From contig OX246737.1 in NCBI GenBank assembly GCA_945910005.1, positions 82,044,406 to 82,108,405 on the forward strand: DNA of 64,000 bases, given 5' to 3'. This document shows, one piece after another, positions 12,246 to 23,311 of this stretch; positions within the stretch are counted from its first letter, which is position 1, and each line of letters starts with the position of its first letter. A model generated the notes under the pieces. The model was given only the letters and a program-made list of their open reading frames with translations, had not been told where the DNA came from and did no database searches. The stretch is from Isoperla grammatica (lineage: Eukaryota > Arthropoda > Insecta > Plecoptera > Perlodidae). The translations under genes were made by a program, and so were the position numbers.

Positions 12246-13894
12246 TATTATTATTATTATTTATTTATCCAACAACAGAATTAACAATTCCAGGCACAAT
12301 TGGATATAATATACTAAATTGATAGGTTCTCATTAATACATATGTTCCAATACAATAAAATAAACATACACTCACTATTAAAACGACTCATTAAAAAATA
12401 AAATAAAAATACACCAACTAAGGTAAGTGGTAGCTATAACAATTAACCCCACTTTTGTCATGAACATAAAATGTTAAAACACTTTGACTTTATTGACCTC
12501 ACATTGTCATTAAAAACATCAATATGGCTAAAAGGTGAACTATTTAACATGTTAACAGTGCGTGGCAAAAATGAGTATTTAAAAAGATCCAATCTAGATT
12601 TAGGGGGTTTAAATAAAAGTGTGTTACGAGAGCGTCTTATAGGAACATTTAAAGAAATTGTTTCTAACAAATCAGGGCAATCAAGCTCACCCGATAAAAT
12701 CTTTTTAAAAGTGACAACATCAAACATTTTACGCCTGGCATCCAAAGGAAGTAAGTGGGCTTCATTACATAACCTGGCCTAGTCAACCCTATGGTAATCT
12801 ACCTGGTTTCTTTGGCAACACCACTTTAAAAACTTCTGATGGAGACGTTCAAGATTTTGGACTTTAGTCACATGGTGTGGCGGCCAAACAACACTCGAGT
12901 AGTCAAGAATCGGTAATACAATGCTCATGTATAAGCTACGGATAACAAAAGTGGAGAAATTATGATTGCAAGTGCGTTTAATAAAGCCCAAGGTTTTGAA
13001 AGCACGCTTCAAGACATAATCAATGTGAGCGTTAAAATTAAGGTCTTTAGACATAACAACGCCAAGGTCGCACACACTGTCAACACGGCCAAGTAAAACA
13101 CCATCCATTGTGAAGTTGAACATTATAATTTTCTTTTTATTAGTGAATGATTTCACCTGACATTTAAGAGAATTGAGATCTAATTTCCATTTTCGGCACC
13201 ATTCAACTAGACTATTGAGATCCTGCTGATGTGTCTTACAGTCTACAATGTTTCTGATAGTATGAAACAGTTTGAGATCATCAGCATATATCAACGAACA
13301 GGCAAAGCTAAAACAAGAAGGCAAATCGCTCACAAATACATTAAACAATAAGGGGCCCAAAATAGATCCTTGCGGGACTCCTGACGTAACACGTGCCGGA
13401 ACAGATGACATTCCGTCAATAACCACCGACTGCGTTCGGTTTTCAAGGTAACTTGTTAGTATTTTCAGGAAGTTCCCGGACACACCAAACTTTGCTATTT
13501 TATGAATTAAAAGGCTGTGACTGACGCAATCAAACGCTTTGGAAAAATCTGTGTATATTGTATCCGTTTGAAGACAACAGTCAAAATTGTGTACAAGTTT
13601 GTTTACAAAAGACGCCATATTCGTAACAGTAGAACGCTTAGGGAAAAAACCGTGTTGACTTATAGGAATGTGCTTTTTAACATAATGCATCAAGCGATCA
13701 TGTAAAAATTTCTCAAATACTTTAGAAAATACCGGAAGTAAAGAGATTGGTCTGTAGTTCTTAGCCTGATTTTTGTCACCACTTTTGTGCACTGGGGTCA
13801 CAAGGGCGTGTTTCCAGCAAAGGTTACACTTTAGGTGCAAATAAGAAAGCAACTGAGCAAACATCATGAACACATCTTGGATGTAAAGAAACAT
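12246..13894 (-). mobile_element. 5'-truncated non-LTR retrotransposon (Jockey/CR1-like LINE)
   Basis: On the minus strand this contains the reverse transcriptase and C-terminal part of ORF2, a short 3' UTR and a terminal GGATAAATAAATAATAAT-type tail (plus strand 12248-12272). Such short A/T-repeat tails are typical of Jockey- and CR1-related LINEs. The 5' part (ORF1, endonuclease) is missing, as expected from incomplete target-primed reverse transcription. It is in the same orientation as Shaw. The clade was assigned by eye only. Confidence 0.85.
12458..13894 (-). pseudogene. LINE ORF2 fragment: reverse transcriptase and C-terminal domain, one in-frame TAG
   Basis: The frame holds the reverse transcriptase core in order: TPVHKSGD, NYRPISLLPVFSKVFEK, TDFSKAFDCVSH, TSGVPQGSILGPLLFNV and the catalytic IYADDLKLF. 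A conserved C-terminal tail follows, with DVVTFKKILSGELDCPDLL. The catalytic aspartates of FSKAFD and YADD are present. A single TAG at 12781-12779 interrupts an otherwise open frame; the same frame continues to 12458. The 5' side has no endonuclease and the frame is lost above about 13900. The product would be inactive as it stands. Function follows from the reverse-transcriptase family. Confidence 0.9.
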
Positions 13895-14312
13895 CCAGTT
13901 TTCACAATAAAATGAGTCAGTTGTTCATGAAGTCAAGAAAGTCAATTGACCTAATTAAAATATACGAACAGGCATGATACGGTGGCACATAAATTTCAAG
14001 AAACAATTGAAGCGAAGAACCTTACACGTTTATTTAAATTTGTATAATTAATTGCAAGATATGTTGCTCATATAAAGGACCGCTATTTTCTAACTATGCT
14101 TTCGTCATGTATTAAATAATACATAATGTTATTTCTTTTTAAATGAGATAAGTTCTGGAAACTAATGTTGCAATGGTTCTACAATCAATTTTGTAGCAAA
14201 TCCTAGGGCATTACCCACAGTTCAAATTGCATTTTGTAATTAAATTGTATACGTTTTTGTATTGCTCTCTGAAATGTAAAACCCACATCATAAATTGTAA
14301 TGATAATTTTAT
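13895..14312. other. Intronic sequence, nothing recognised
   Basis: This is AT-rich sequence 5' of the truncated LINE. No target-site duplication could be paired with the LINE tail by eye. Confidence 0.5.
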
Positions 14313-14446
14313 GTGTACATTCTTGTTGTGGATAGTCCAAACTTCAACTTGATCGGAATCTCCGTTCGACCTCTATCACGAGTCAGAAAAAATAACAGAA
14401 CGAGTGCCATAAAAATAGAATGGAGACGATCGCTACGCTTGCTTCA
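14313..14446 (-). mobile_element. Helentron-like element, 5' end fragment
   Basis: On the minus strand this repeats the first about 130 bp of the family at 5021 and 30241: GAAGCAAGCGTAGCGA, TATGGCACTCGTTCTG, the TCGAACGGAGATTCCGATCA-like block, and TTTGGACTATCCAC. The rest of the element is absent, so it is an old truncated copy. Confidence 0.65.
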
Positions 14447-14906
14447 ACAAATTCTAGTAAGTGCTAGTTTTTAATTCGTGCAAATTGATTGACACTCACG
14501 ATTGACGCCATCAGTTATTAGTTACGCAATAAAAGAACGCGCGTATGAAATATGCAACTTGTAACTTGCAACTACGACAAACTAATGGACTGTTTACTAT
14601 TGATGCTCGTATGTTGACTTTCACTTATATTCGGTACCGAGAGCTGTTTTGTATTCTCTACTTTTACACGTTTCATTGAGTGGATTGTTTATTTGTGTGA
14701 TTTGTTTTAAAGTAGCGCAAAACACAGCCGGTAACTAGCTTCCGTGTCACACTTCTTTTAATAAGGTACTAATCAATAATAAAAGTAATGGATAGATTCA
14801 ACTCTGCAGTTCAGACTCACTGAAGTCTGAACCATCAGGCTTTGAACACAATCCTTGTTTTATTCGCTGAGACATTTTGAACTATCTCTTATACTATAAT
14901 CTGCAT
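14447..14906. other. Intronic sequence, nothing recognised
   Basis: There are no supported features between the Helentron-like fragment and the 54-bp array. Confidence 0.5.
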
Positions 14907-16193
14907 GCTTGATGTAGCGACGTGTGACCCCGTCACACCTTCAAGTGATCAGACGTCGTAGCTTGATGTAGCGACGTGTGACCCCGTCACACCTTCAAGT
15001 GTTCAGACGTCGTAGCTTGATGTAGCGACGTGTGACCCCGTCACACCTTCAAGTGTTCAGACGTCGTAGCTTGATGTAGCGACGTCTCACCTTCAAGTGT
15101 TCAGACGTCGTAGCTTGATGTAGCGACGTGTGACCCCGTCACACCTTCAAGTGTTCAGACGTCGTAGCTTGATGTAGCGACGTGTGACCCCGCCACACCT
15201 TCAAGTGTTCAGACGTCGTAGCTTGATGAAGCGACGTGTGGCCCCGCCACACCTTCAAGTGTTCAGACGTCGTAGCTTGATGTAGCGACGTGTGACCCCG
15301 CCACACCTTCAAGTGTTCAGACGTCGTAGCTTGATGTAGCGACGTGTGACCCCGTCACACCTTCAAGTGTTCAGACGTCGTAGCTTGATGTAGCGACGTG
15401 TGACCCCGTCACACCTTCAAGTGTTCAGACGTCGTAGCTTGATGTAGCGACGTGTGACCCCGTCACACCTTCAAGTGTTCAGACGTCGTAGCTTGATGTA
15501 GCGACGTGTGACCCCGTCACACCTTCAAGTGTTCAGACGTCGTAGCTTGATGTAGCGACGTGTGACCCCGTCACACCTTCAAGTGTTCAGACGTCGTAGC
15601 TTGATGTAGCGACGTGTGACCCCGTCACACCTTCAAGTGTTCAGACGTCGTAGCTTGATGTAGCGACGTGTGACCCCGTCACACCTTCAAGTGTTCAGAC
15701 GTCGTAGCTTGATGTAGCGACGTGTGACCCCGCCACACCTTCAAGTGTTCAGACGTCGTAGCTTGATGAAGCGACGTGTGACCCCGCCACACCTTCAAGT
15801 GTTCAGACGTCGTAGCTTGATGTAGCGACGTGTGACCCCGCCACACCTTCAAGTGTTCAGACGTCGTAGCTTGATGTAGCGACGTGTGACCCCGTCACAC
15901 CTTCAAGTGTTCAGACGTCGTAGCTTGATGTAGCGACGTGTGACCCCGTCACACCTTCAAGTGTTCAGACGTCGTAGCTTGATGTAGCGACGTGTGACCC
16001 CGTCACACCTTCAAGTGTTCAGACGTCGTAGCTTGATGTAGCGACGTGTGACCCCGTCTCACCTTCAATTGTTCAGACGTCGTAGCTTGATGTAGCGACG
16101 TGTGACCCCGTCACACCTTCAAGTGTTCAGACGTCGTAGCTTGATGTAGCGACGTGTGACCCCGCCACACCTTCGAGTGTTTAGACGTCGTAG
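14907..16193. repeat. 54-bp minisatellite with two hairpins per unit, about 24 copies
   Basis: The unit is GCTTGATGTAGCGACGTGTG, ACCCCGTCACACCTTCAAGT, GTTCAGACGTCGTA. Two perfect inverted repeats tile it: GTGTGAC...GTCACAC around CCC, and ACGTCG...CGACGT across the unit junction. Variants CCCCGCC and GATGAAGCG recur in a block pattern (15181-15340 and 15721-15880), which suggests block duplication. One unit at about 15075 lacks the first hairpin. Confidence 0.95.
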
Positions 16194-16948
16194 CACAAAA
16201 ACACTCACGACGACCTTGTTATGTTCCACGGGGTTCACATAAGGTGGTAACTGGTAACTAATTAGTGTATCGGGAGTTAACTCTCATATTTCTTTAATGC
16301 TATAATTCTTTGCTTTATCATATTAATGTCTTAAAATATTGTTAACCACACGGAAACGAACGAAACTTAAACGAATAATAACATAATTATGTAATTGTTT
16401 GTCAGGCAATGTGGAATACATTATTTGAGCTCCTCTTAGGACTGTTACATTTTTTGCAACGTTTAGATGTTACGCTAATGTAATGTGTAAAATAGTACGA
16501 AGTGTATTTGGAGAGTCATTAATTTACATATTTACCTCCCTGCATCACCGTACAAAATGTGTTTCAAGTTGGAGAAATAACTAATTATAAATAGTAAATT
16601 GTTAATTACGGTATTGCTTTATAGTTGACTTAAGAATTTTTATTTTATTATAAGAAAATTCCCTGCATGTACTTTGCACCCACAACTCAGTACACTCATA
16701 TTAATGATTTAAAAACACTATTATATGAGATAGGTTGATTCCAAAACATATTTGGATCTATTTTGATTGTGTAACCATTCTTTGAATCGAAAGCACGTTT
16801 AGAAAGAATGTTTTCGATGTTCTTTTCCCAACACAAACATATTTACTGAAGTTCCTGTTCTGAAATGTACAAGAAATAGTAGAAATACAAGTAGTAGTAA
16901 AAGGAGTAATAATTTACGCGGGGAATGTTGCATGGCCTACGTCTATAA
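16194..16948. other. Intronic sequence, nothing recognised
   Basis: This is AT-rich sequence. No ORF, repeat or structural signal was supported. Confidence 0.5.
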
Positions 16949-17633
16949 AGCTAGGATTTCAGTTGTGGATGTGCTAGGCGCGGCGCGGCGTAGTGCGGCG
17001 CGGATTGCTACTATTCTCGATTTCACTCGTAGATTTCGACGATCTGTTATTCGCTCATTTTCCCGCGTTTTACGAACAGGTGATTGAGTTTCAAATGTAG
17101 GTTATGTTGTCAGGAAAAATCTCGAAATGGATAGACGAAGACTGTTGTGGCGACGAAAATTATAACGTATTTTATTATTATTAATCTTAATTAATGTTGA
17201 CTCTAAAATCTAGGTCTAGGGCCCTAAGATCGAGTTTTGTCTGGGACTAGACCTACCTGAATTATTTGTTTCTTTTGCCACATCCTTCCACTCATTCATG
17301 CGCAGAACATTGTTTTTATAATGTTTGTGGAAAATGTTGTATGTCTACAGCGAGAACTAACCTCTCAGCGAAATCGTTCTCAGACATTTTTGTGGTTTTA
17401 AGGTTATGTTAATACTCTTGTTGTGGACACTATTCCGAGTTTCTATTGGTTGTTGAGAGTGACGTCACTGTCGAATCCTCGGAGCGTGGATATCGTCGGA
17501 TAAAATATTGAATTTTTTCAAAGTCTCGGATCTAAATCCACGGGATCCTCGGCCGGGGAATAGAGCACTCTGATTGGCTGAGATCTGAATCCGCGCCACG
17601 CCACGCCCGCAATCCGCGAGTGAAATCCCAGCT
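16949..17633. mobile_element. Fold-back/MITE element with TAA duplication, possibly PIF/Harbinger
   Basis: The termini AGCTAGGATTTCA and TGAAATCCCAGCT are inverted. They are followed inward by GC-rich inverted stretches (GGCGCGGCGCGGCG on the left, CGCGCCACGCCACGCC on the right). The flanks are TAA at 16946-16948 and 17634-17636. A 3-bp TWA duplication is the PIF/Harbinger habit. No transposase is visible. The central part is not clearly palindromic. Confidence 0.5.
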
Positions 17634-18100
17634 TAAGCGTGATGCCCAATTTGGTAGGGAGGGACCCATAGCTCAGAAAAAAACAGCAGCATACCAGAAA
17701 TGGTTCTACTCTACTATAGGGTTTGTCAGCCATGGATTGCTCTTCCACTTCAACTTCGGATGACAGACTTGTTAGAATTGGGTAGTTTTAAAGCTTCTCT
17801 AAAAAAAACATTTTTAATATTGTCTTGTTAACTTTCGATTTTTTATTTTCGTTGAATTGTTTTATTTTTACAAATATATGTATATACAATCTTTTTTATT
17901 CTTTACAAATCTTTGCAGATTTGTTACCTATTTGGTAAATTTTATTCTACTTGTGTCTTCATAATACTACTGTTTGGTTGTAATTATTTTTATAATAATT
18001 ACCCTGTTTTGTTGGCTGTAAAACATGCAAACTGAGTTTTTCACGACGGTTGTTGCATTCAAGTATAGACGAAGAGCAATAATCGTGAACATTTGTATGG
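17634..18100. other. Intronic sequence, nothing firm
   Basis: This is AT-rich sequence between the fold-back element and the 5' end of the large LINE. The true 5' end of the LINE could lie within it. Confidence 0.4.
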
Positions 18101-18233
18101 AAGCCAAGTCGCGTTGTGGCCACCCTCGAGGGTGGTTGTGTGTTTCTGTGCTCTCGGTTTGGTCCGTAAGTGCCCCGTGTTCGTGTCGTGTTTCTTTTTG
18201 TGTTTCTTCCTTTTTTTCTTGCAACTTTTTGCC

Positions 18234-19514
18234 ATGTTCTCCGTTCCTCGCTCCGTACCCGCCCGCGTCAACACGGTTAAGTGCGTCTTTAGCAGGGCGC
18301 ACCAAAAACCTACGGCCCCAGAGGTCCACGAGTGGATCTTCACAGCCCTCCGCCTTGATCCTGCCAACGTCCTCGCGGTCCAACTTGACGGTGGACAAAA
18401 CACTGTTTACATCAAGGTAGACGATGGCCAGGTCTACGCGGACCTCGTTGCTCGCCACGCGGCGCCTGTGCCCTTCCGTCACCAGGACGGGTCTGTGAGC
18501 GACGTCCGCGTCGGTCACGCCGATCTCGGCTTCCGTACCATACAGGTGTTTAACTTGCCGTTAGAGATGGCTAACGACAGAATTAAAGCTAACTTGGGGG
18601 CATACGGTACCGTCAAGGACATCCGTGACGAGGTTTGGTCCACCTCGTACAGATACCGTGTCCGCAATGGCGTGCGGGCTCTCCAAATGGACCTAACCAA
18701 GCATATACCATCCTACATTATTGTTGGTGGGTTGCGCGCCCTTGTGACGTACGACGGACAGCCGCAGACATGCTCGCTGTGTCACTCCACGGAGCACTTC
18801 CGCGCTGAGTGTCAGGCACGTCGCCGCCCGGCCCAGCTCCCCACTGGTGAGACGTCTGGCCAGCACACGTGGTCCACCCTCTTCTCCCGACCACGCCATT
18901 CCACCCCAGCGCCAGGCGGTCTGGGCGGGGGTGAGGTTGACCTGCCGACCCCACCGCGCGTTGCAATGGCTGAAACAGGGGTGCCCAACGGCTCTGCTTC
19001 GTCGTTGCCCGACGCATCCAGTCGGCCGGATTCGCCTCTCGCCGAAGATGCTGCCGCCTCTGTCGAGCCACCACCAATGTGCTCACCCATCGTGTCACCG
19101 CAGTCACCACCTCCGATACGCGGCTGTAAACAAACCAAGGCAGTCGCGTCTAGGACGTCTGAGGCGCAGCCAGCGCGCCAGGCCCCTCGTCAGTCCAAGG
19201 CAGCCGCGTCGTCCACGAAGCCTCGGGATGCCATGGTGATTGATCCCGTTGACGATCCGAAGAAACGATCTTTTTCGCCTGAGGAGGAGTCCGTTCCTCG
19301 CTCGCTGGGGGTCGCTGCGAAGAAACGGGGCGCGAGGGCCTCTCGTTCCGCTTCGCGGGACCTGCCTGACGTCCCTATCGCGTCGCTTCGGGCGGGGCTC
19401 CGGGATCGCCTGACCTCTCCAGTTGGTTCTCTCAGGTCACCGTCGCTCCGGCCGCCGTCGCCTCCTTCACTGCTGTGGAGCGATGACATGGACACTGCAC
19501 CTTCTTCACCATAG
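18234..19514 (+). CDS. LINE ORF1: RNA-binding Gag-like protein with CCHC knuckle
   Basis: The predicted protein has 426 residues from the ATG at 18234. The frame is open 47 codons further upstream, but that ATG follows a long pyrimidine tract and begins the conserved-looking part. An RRM-like segment (IQVFNLPLEMANDRI...LGAYGTVKDI) is followed by the HIPSYIIVGGLRALVTYDGQ block. The knuckle CSLCHSTEHFRAEC (CX2CX4HX4C) comes near residue 180. The second half is proline/serine-rich and low in complexity. ORF1 proteins of this group bind element RNA to form the retrotransposition particle. ORF2 follows almost directly in another frame with no ATG, suggesting reinitiation or frameshifting. The ORF is intact. 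Confidence 0.85.
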   Translation: MFSVPRSVPARVNTVKCVFSRAHQKPTAPEVHEWIFTALRLDPANVLAVQLDGGQNTVYIKVDDGQVYADLVARHAAPVPFRHQDGSVSDVRVGHADLGFRTIQVFNLPLEMANDRIKANLGAYGTVKDIRDEVWSTSYRYRVRNGVRALQMDLTKHIPSYIIVGGLRALVTYDGQPQTCSLCHSTEHFRAECQARRRPAQLPTGETSGQHTWSTLFSRPRHSTPAPGGLGGGEVDLPTPPRVAMAETGVPNGSASSLPDASSRPDSPLAEDAAASVEPPPMCSPIVSPQSPPPIRGCKQTKAVASRTSEAQPARQAPRQSKAAASSTKPRDAMVIDPVDDPKKRSFSPEEESVPRSLGVAAKKRGARASRSASRDLPDVPIASLRAGLRDRLTSPVGSLRSPSLRPPSPPSLLWSDDMDTAPSSP

Positions 19515-22300
19515 CTCCATTCAACGTGGCATTCGTTAACTGTCACGGCTTTTCCCGTGCCAAGCCACTGCTTGCGGACTTTGCTTCCGCACATCGCATC
19601 AATATCCTGGCTCTAGCAGAGACATGGACGTCCCAGCGTCACACCATGAAACTCGGTGCCTACACCACTCACCGTCGCGATCGCCCCTCTGCGCCAGGCG
19701 TCCCACCGCGAGGGGGGGTCGCTCTTTTTCTTGACCCCCAGGTTCCGTCTGTGCCTGTTCCTCTCCCTCTCCGTTTCCAGCATCATGAAGCCGTTATGTG
19801 TTCTGTGCATTCCCCACTCGGCCAAATCTTAGTGGCCGTTGTCTATGTCCCGCCTTCCGATTCTCTGGCTTCCCTCGCGGCGTTCATTGAGTATGTGGCT
19901 GCCTTTCCCCGGTTCATCCTCATGGGAGACTTCAACGCACGTCACGCGTCCTTCGGGGACACGGGGTCCAATGCTTATGGCGTTACTCTGGCTGACATGC
20001 TCATGGACCTTCCTCTCTTCCGCCTGTTCAACGATAACCCCACCTTCATCGGCTACAACGGTGCTTCTATCCCGGACCATATCCTAGTAAGTGAGAATCT
20101 TGCTGGCCATTTTAGTGACGTCACCATAGGCCCGTCTGTGGGCAGCGACAACCTCCCTCTCGTGTGTTCCACGGACGCTGTTAACCCCCCTCCACCCCGG
20201 CCCCGCTACAAGGCCGTCAGGGACTATTCGTCTGCAGACTGGGACTCCTTCCGGCCCACCGTCCTTCGTCTTCTGCCAGAGCGTGTCGATGCCTCTACAT
20301 GCGCTGCTATTCGATCGGACATGAACATGCTTATAGCTGTGTTAAAAAGGGCGGTGGCTGTGGCGGTGCCTCTCAAAAACGTAGACACCTCTCGCAGGCG
20401 CCTTCCTCCTGACATCGTGGTCCTCATTCGACGGAAACGTCGGGTCTATCGCCAGTTTACGTTCTCCCGCGACCCTGCGTTGAAGACGGAGTGGAACCGC
20501 CTCAACGCCCTCATCCGGCGTCGGATATCGTCCCACCGCGAGGAGTCGTGGATCGCTGCCTGTGGGGCCCTTGACTACCGCCAGGGTCCCAAGTTCTGGC
20601 ATCGGTTCAAGTGCCTCACCGGCCAGCAAACCCGAGTCGTCTCTCCGCTGGTCGTCGACGGCGACGTTTACGCCACCGGCGACGAGAAGGCCGCCGTCTT
20701 CGCGGCTTCGTTGGAGGACGTACACCGTTTCCCAACAGACCCGCTTTTCGATGTTGCATTCCGCGACTCCGTTGAAACAAGCCTCTCTAGGTATGAGCCG
20801 TCACTCTCGGACCACTCTGTCCTACCGTACGACGACGTTCCCTTTCCTGACTTGGTCAGTCCGATCACGGTCCACGATGTAGTGCGTGCGCTGTCGTCGG
20901 GGCGGAATTCGGCGGCGGGAGGGGATGGCGTCACTCGGCTCATGCTGCGGAATGCACCTTCTGCCTTCCTCGTCCACCTTGCGTCCCTCTTTACCGGTTG
21001 CCTCCGTCTTGGCTACTTTCCCGAAGGTTTCCGTTCGGCTGTGGTGGTTATGATCCCCAAGCCACGCCAGCCCGCCACCGATCCGGCTAGTTTCCGCCCG
21101 ATCAGTCTTCTTAGCGTCGTTGGCAAGACCCTGGGGAAAATAATTCAGACTCGACTGGCGGCCTTTGCTGAGCATGCTGGCATTCTCCCGGAGGAACAGG
21201 CGGGCTTCCGCCCCGGTCGCGGCGTGACTGATCCCGTGGCTCGACTTGTCTCGGATGCTACTGCCGCACTCAACAAAGGTCACTGTGTACTGACTGCCTT
21301 CCTCGACATCTCTCGGGCTTTTGATAAGGTCTGGCACGACGGCCTGGTCTACAAACTCCTTCAGGTCGGGGTTCCCCTCATCATGGTCGGCCTAATTCGT
21401 TCCTTTCTCACAAGCCGCACGGCGCGGGTTCGAGTTGATGGCCATCTCTCGGCTCCGTTCCCTATTCACGCCGGCGTCCCTCAAGGTTCCTGCCTTTCTC
21501 CGTTGCTGTACCTCCTTTACTGCCATGATATACCAGTACCTCTCTCCCGGGGTGGCTCCGTTGGCCTGTATGCTGACGACACGGCGTACTGGTGCTCCCA
21601 CCGTTCCGCGGCCGGGGCGTTCCGTGCACTACAGCGCCTGCTCGCGGCCTTCCAACGCTGGATGTCTCGCTGGCGGGTGCTACCCAATGCCTCCAAAACA
21701 CAACTTTTACTGTTTCTGCACCGACACAAGACCCAAAAGCTGTCCCAGAGGCCCTTTCGTCGCTTTATCTCGCTATAGGGCGTGCCCGTCTTTGTCTCCG
21801 CCACAGCCAAGTACCTTGGGGTGACCTTCTCCCCCACTCTGGACTGGGGGGCGCACACGCAGGATGTGTGTCTGCGTGAGAGGCAGCGGATGAATCTGCT
21901 CGTGCTGATTCGTGGGCGCTTTCGTGGCTGCAGTTTCCGTACACTCCGGCACACCTACCAGGTGTTCCTCCGCCCCCTCTTTGAGCACGCCGCTGCTGCC
22001 CTCTCGCCCGTACTTGGTCGGCACTGTCTGCGGTACCTCTCCCTGGAGCGCCGCATCCTTCGTCGCATTGCCCGGCTGCACCCCTGGACGCGCAACGAGG
22101 ACGTGTACGCGCTCACCGAGGTCCCGCCCCTGTCCGACCACCTCACTGTCCTCACCATCGCCTACGTCGCCCGCCTCCGAGCCCGTGGCCGCGATGCCCT
22201 CCTGGACCAGCTATACGCCCCCGGCGTCGGCCGTCGTCGGCTGCGGTTCCAGTACCCTCAACATGCTGACTACTTGACCGGGGTTGCCGGGCCGCGGTGA
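19514..22300 (+). pseudogene. LINE ORF2: AP endonuclease and reverse transcriptase, interrupted by one TAG
   Basis: The N-terminal endonuclease shows VNCHGFSRAK, LAETW (catalytic E), ILMGDFNARH and IPDHILVS. The last motif reads GSDNLPLV, where the family has SDH; the catalytic His is Asn (codon AAC). The reverse transcriptase has FRPISLLSVVGKTLGKI, EEQAGFRPGRG, TAFLDISRAFDKVWHD, AGVPQGSCLSPLLYLLY and GLYADDTAYW. A TAG at 21776-21778 stops the frame, which then continues unshifted to 22300 through the KYLGVTF block and a basic tail. There is no RNase H domain. The frame opens near 19514 without an ATG, just past the ORF1 stop. The stop and the His loss together suggest a dead copy. Confidence 0.9.
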
Positions 22301-22832
22301 CCTCGACCGCGGGGGCCACCAGGGCGTCGAGCCAGAGGACGCGGGGTGCTGTGCTGACTGTTCGTGTGTTCGTGTGTTGTGCGCTCGCCTGTGACGTGTC
22401 CATCTGGACATGTGTTTGTGTTTGTTTTATTTTATTTATTTATTTTTTTTTTATTTTTTTTTTTCTTAATTTCGTGTTTCCTTGTGTTTGTGTCTGCTCT
22501 TGTGACATCTCTATACATGTGTTTGTGTATCTAACTGCATTCCCATCTGAACTTGTGTTTGTGTTTGTTTTGCGCTATTTGACTTGGCTGGCGTTTATCA
22601 CTTAATTTCCATTTAGACGTTGTCTTTGTGTTTGCTCTGTGTGTATTGTTTTTTTTTTTTAGCATTTGTCTTTGAATTTGTCCTGTATCTGTTTCGGTTC
22701 TGCCCTTGTATTATTAGTTTCTGTATCTGTCTTTGTATTTGTGTATTAGGCTGCAGAGGGCCGTGTTGTGGCCCTATATCGGCCTTCTCGCCTCCGGGCG
22801 AGAAAACCACAATAAATTCAATTCAATTCAAT

Positions 22833-23131
22833 ATGGAAACCACGGCTGTATGTATGAGTGCTTCACTATCGATAGGATATAAGGTCCTATCTCAAAGAAC
22901 CTTTGTGAACGTGCTCAACGAGATTGTAAAGCCACGTTATTTCACTGGAGATGATCATTTACACCGATTGGAACGCCTGCGGGAGCGATTTCAGAAACGC
23001 ATAGAAACTCACAGAAAAGCGCACATATGTCAAACAACTGCTTTCAGTGGCTTTACAAATAATACGAACGACTTTAGTATGAATAGAATAAAAGTGACTA
23101 TCACTACGGGCGAGGATGCAAGAATGCTCAC
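22833..23131 (+). other. Unexplained open stretch between LINE tail and Shaw T1b exon
   Basis: On the plus strand an ORF runs from an ATG at 22833 to a stop at 23151-23153. It would encode 106 residues with a basic helical-looking piece (HLHRLERLRERFQKRIETHR). It overlaps the Shaw T1b exon in antisense by 22 bp. I recognise no family. On the minus strand the same DNA is the start of the intron after T1b. Chance openness cannot be excluded. Confidence 0.2.
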
Positions 23132-23311
23132 CTTGGCTCCGAACGACGAGTAAGGTTCATCAAAGAGCGACCACACCTTCGGTTTGAGGTTCTGCCACCA
23201 GGTGAGCCGGCCCTCGAAGTAGTCATCCTCAAAGCCGAACCTGCGCGCTATCTCTTCCTCGGTCGGCCGGTCGGCGTCAATGTCCAGCTTGTCCAGAATT
23301 GCCAGAGTGGA
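23132..23311 (-). CDS. Shaw: Shaw-type K+ channel, exon with second half of T1 domain and linker to S1
   Basis: The exon has 60 codons, phase 0 at both ends. It begins STLAILDKLDIDADRPTEEE. It continues through ARRFGFEDDYFEG and WWQNLKPKVWSLFDEPYSS, a highly conserved Shaw/Kv3 block, and ends FGAK. T1 directs subunit-specific tetramer assembly in the cytoplasm. The acceptor is GGTTGTGTTTCAG (ending 23312) and the donor is GTGAGC from 23131. A CTGAC branch-point match lies about 45 nt above the acceptor. The frame stays open past the donor for about 34 codons encoding a hydrophobic stretch, so intron retention would give a truncated subunit. The 72-bp minisatellite begins 43 bp upstream of the exon and is built from this exon border. 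Confidence 0.96.

Larger units (their letters stand above)
18100..22832 (+). mobile_element. Near full-length Jockey/I-group LINE with two ORFs
   Basis: The element runs antisense to Shaw and ends about 300 bp downstream of the T1b exon donor. It has an ORF1 with a zinc knuckle, an ORF2 with an AP endonuclease and reverse transcriptase, and a T-rich 3' UTR (about 22400-22750). It ends in AATAAATTCAATTCAATTCA, a pentameric ATTCA tail. GC content is much higher than the surrounding intron, which suggests recent arrival. The 5' border is approximate and no target duplication was confirmed. Jockey/I grouping rests on domain order, the lack of an RNase H after the reverse transcriptase, and the KYLGVTF C-terminal block. 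Confidence 0.88.

Noticed and set aside
18693..22403. Many antisense and off-frame ORFs over the LINE
   Set aside because: They are GC-rich shadows of ORF1 and ORF2 with no independent motifs.
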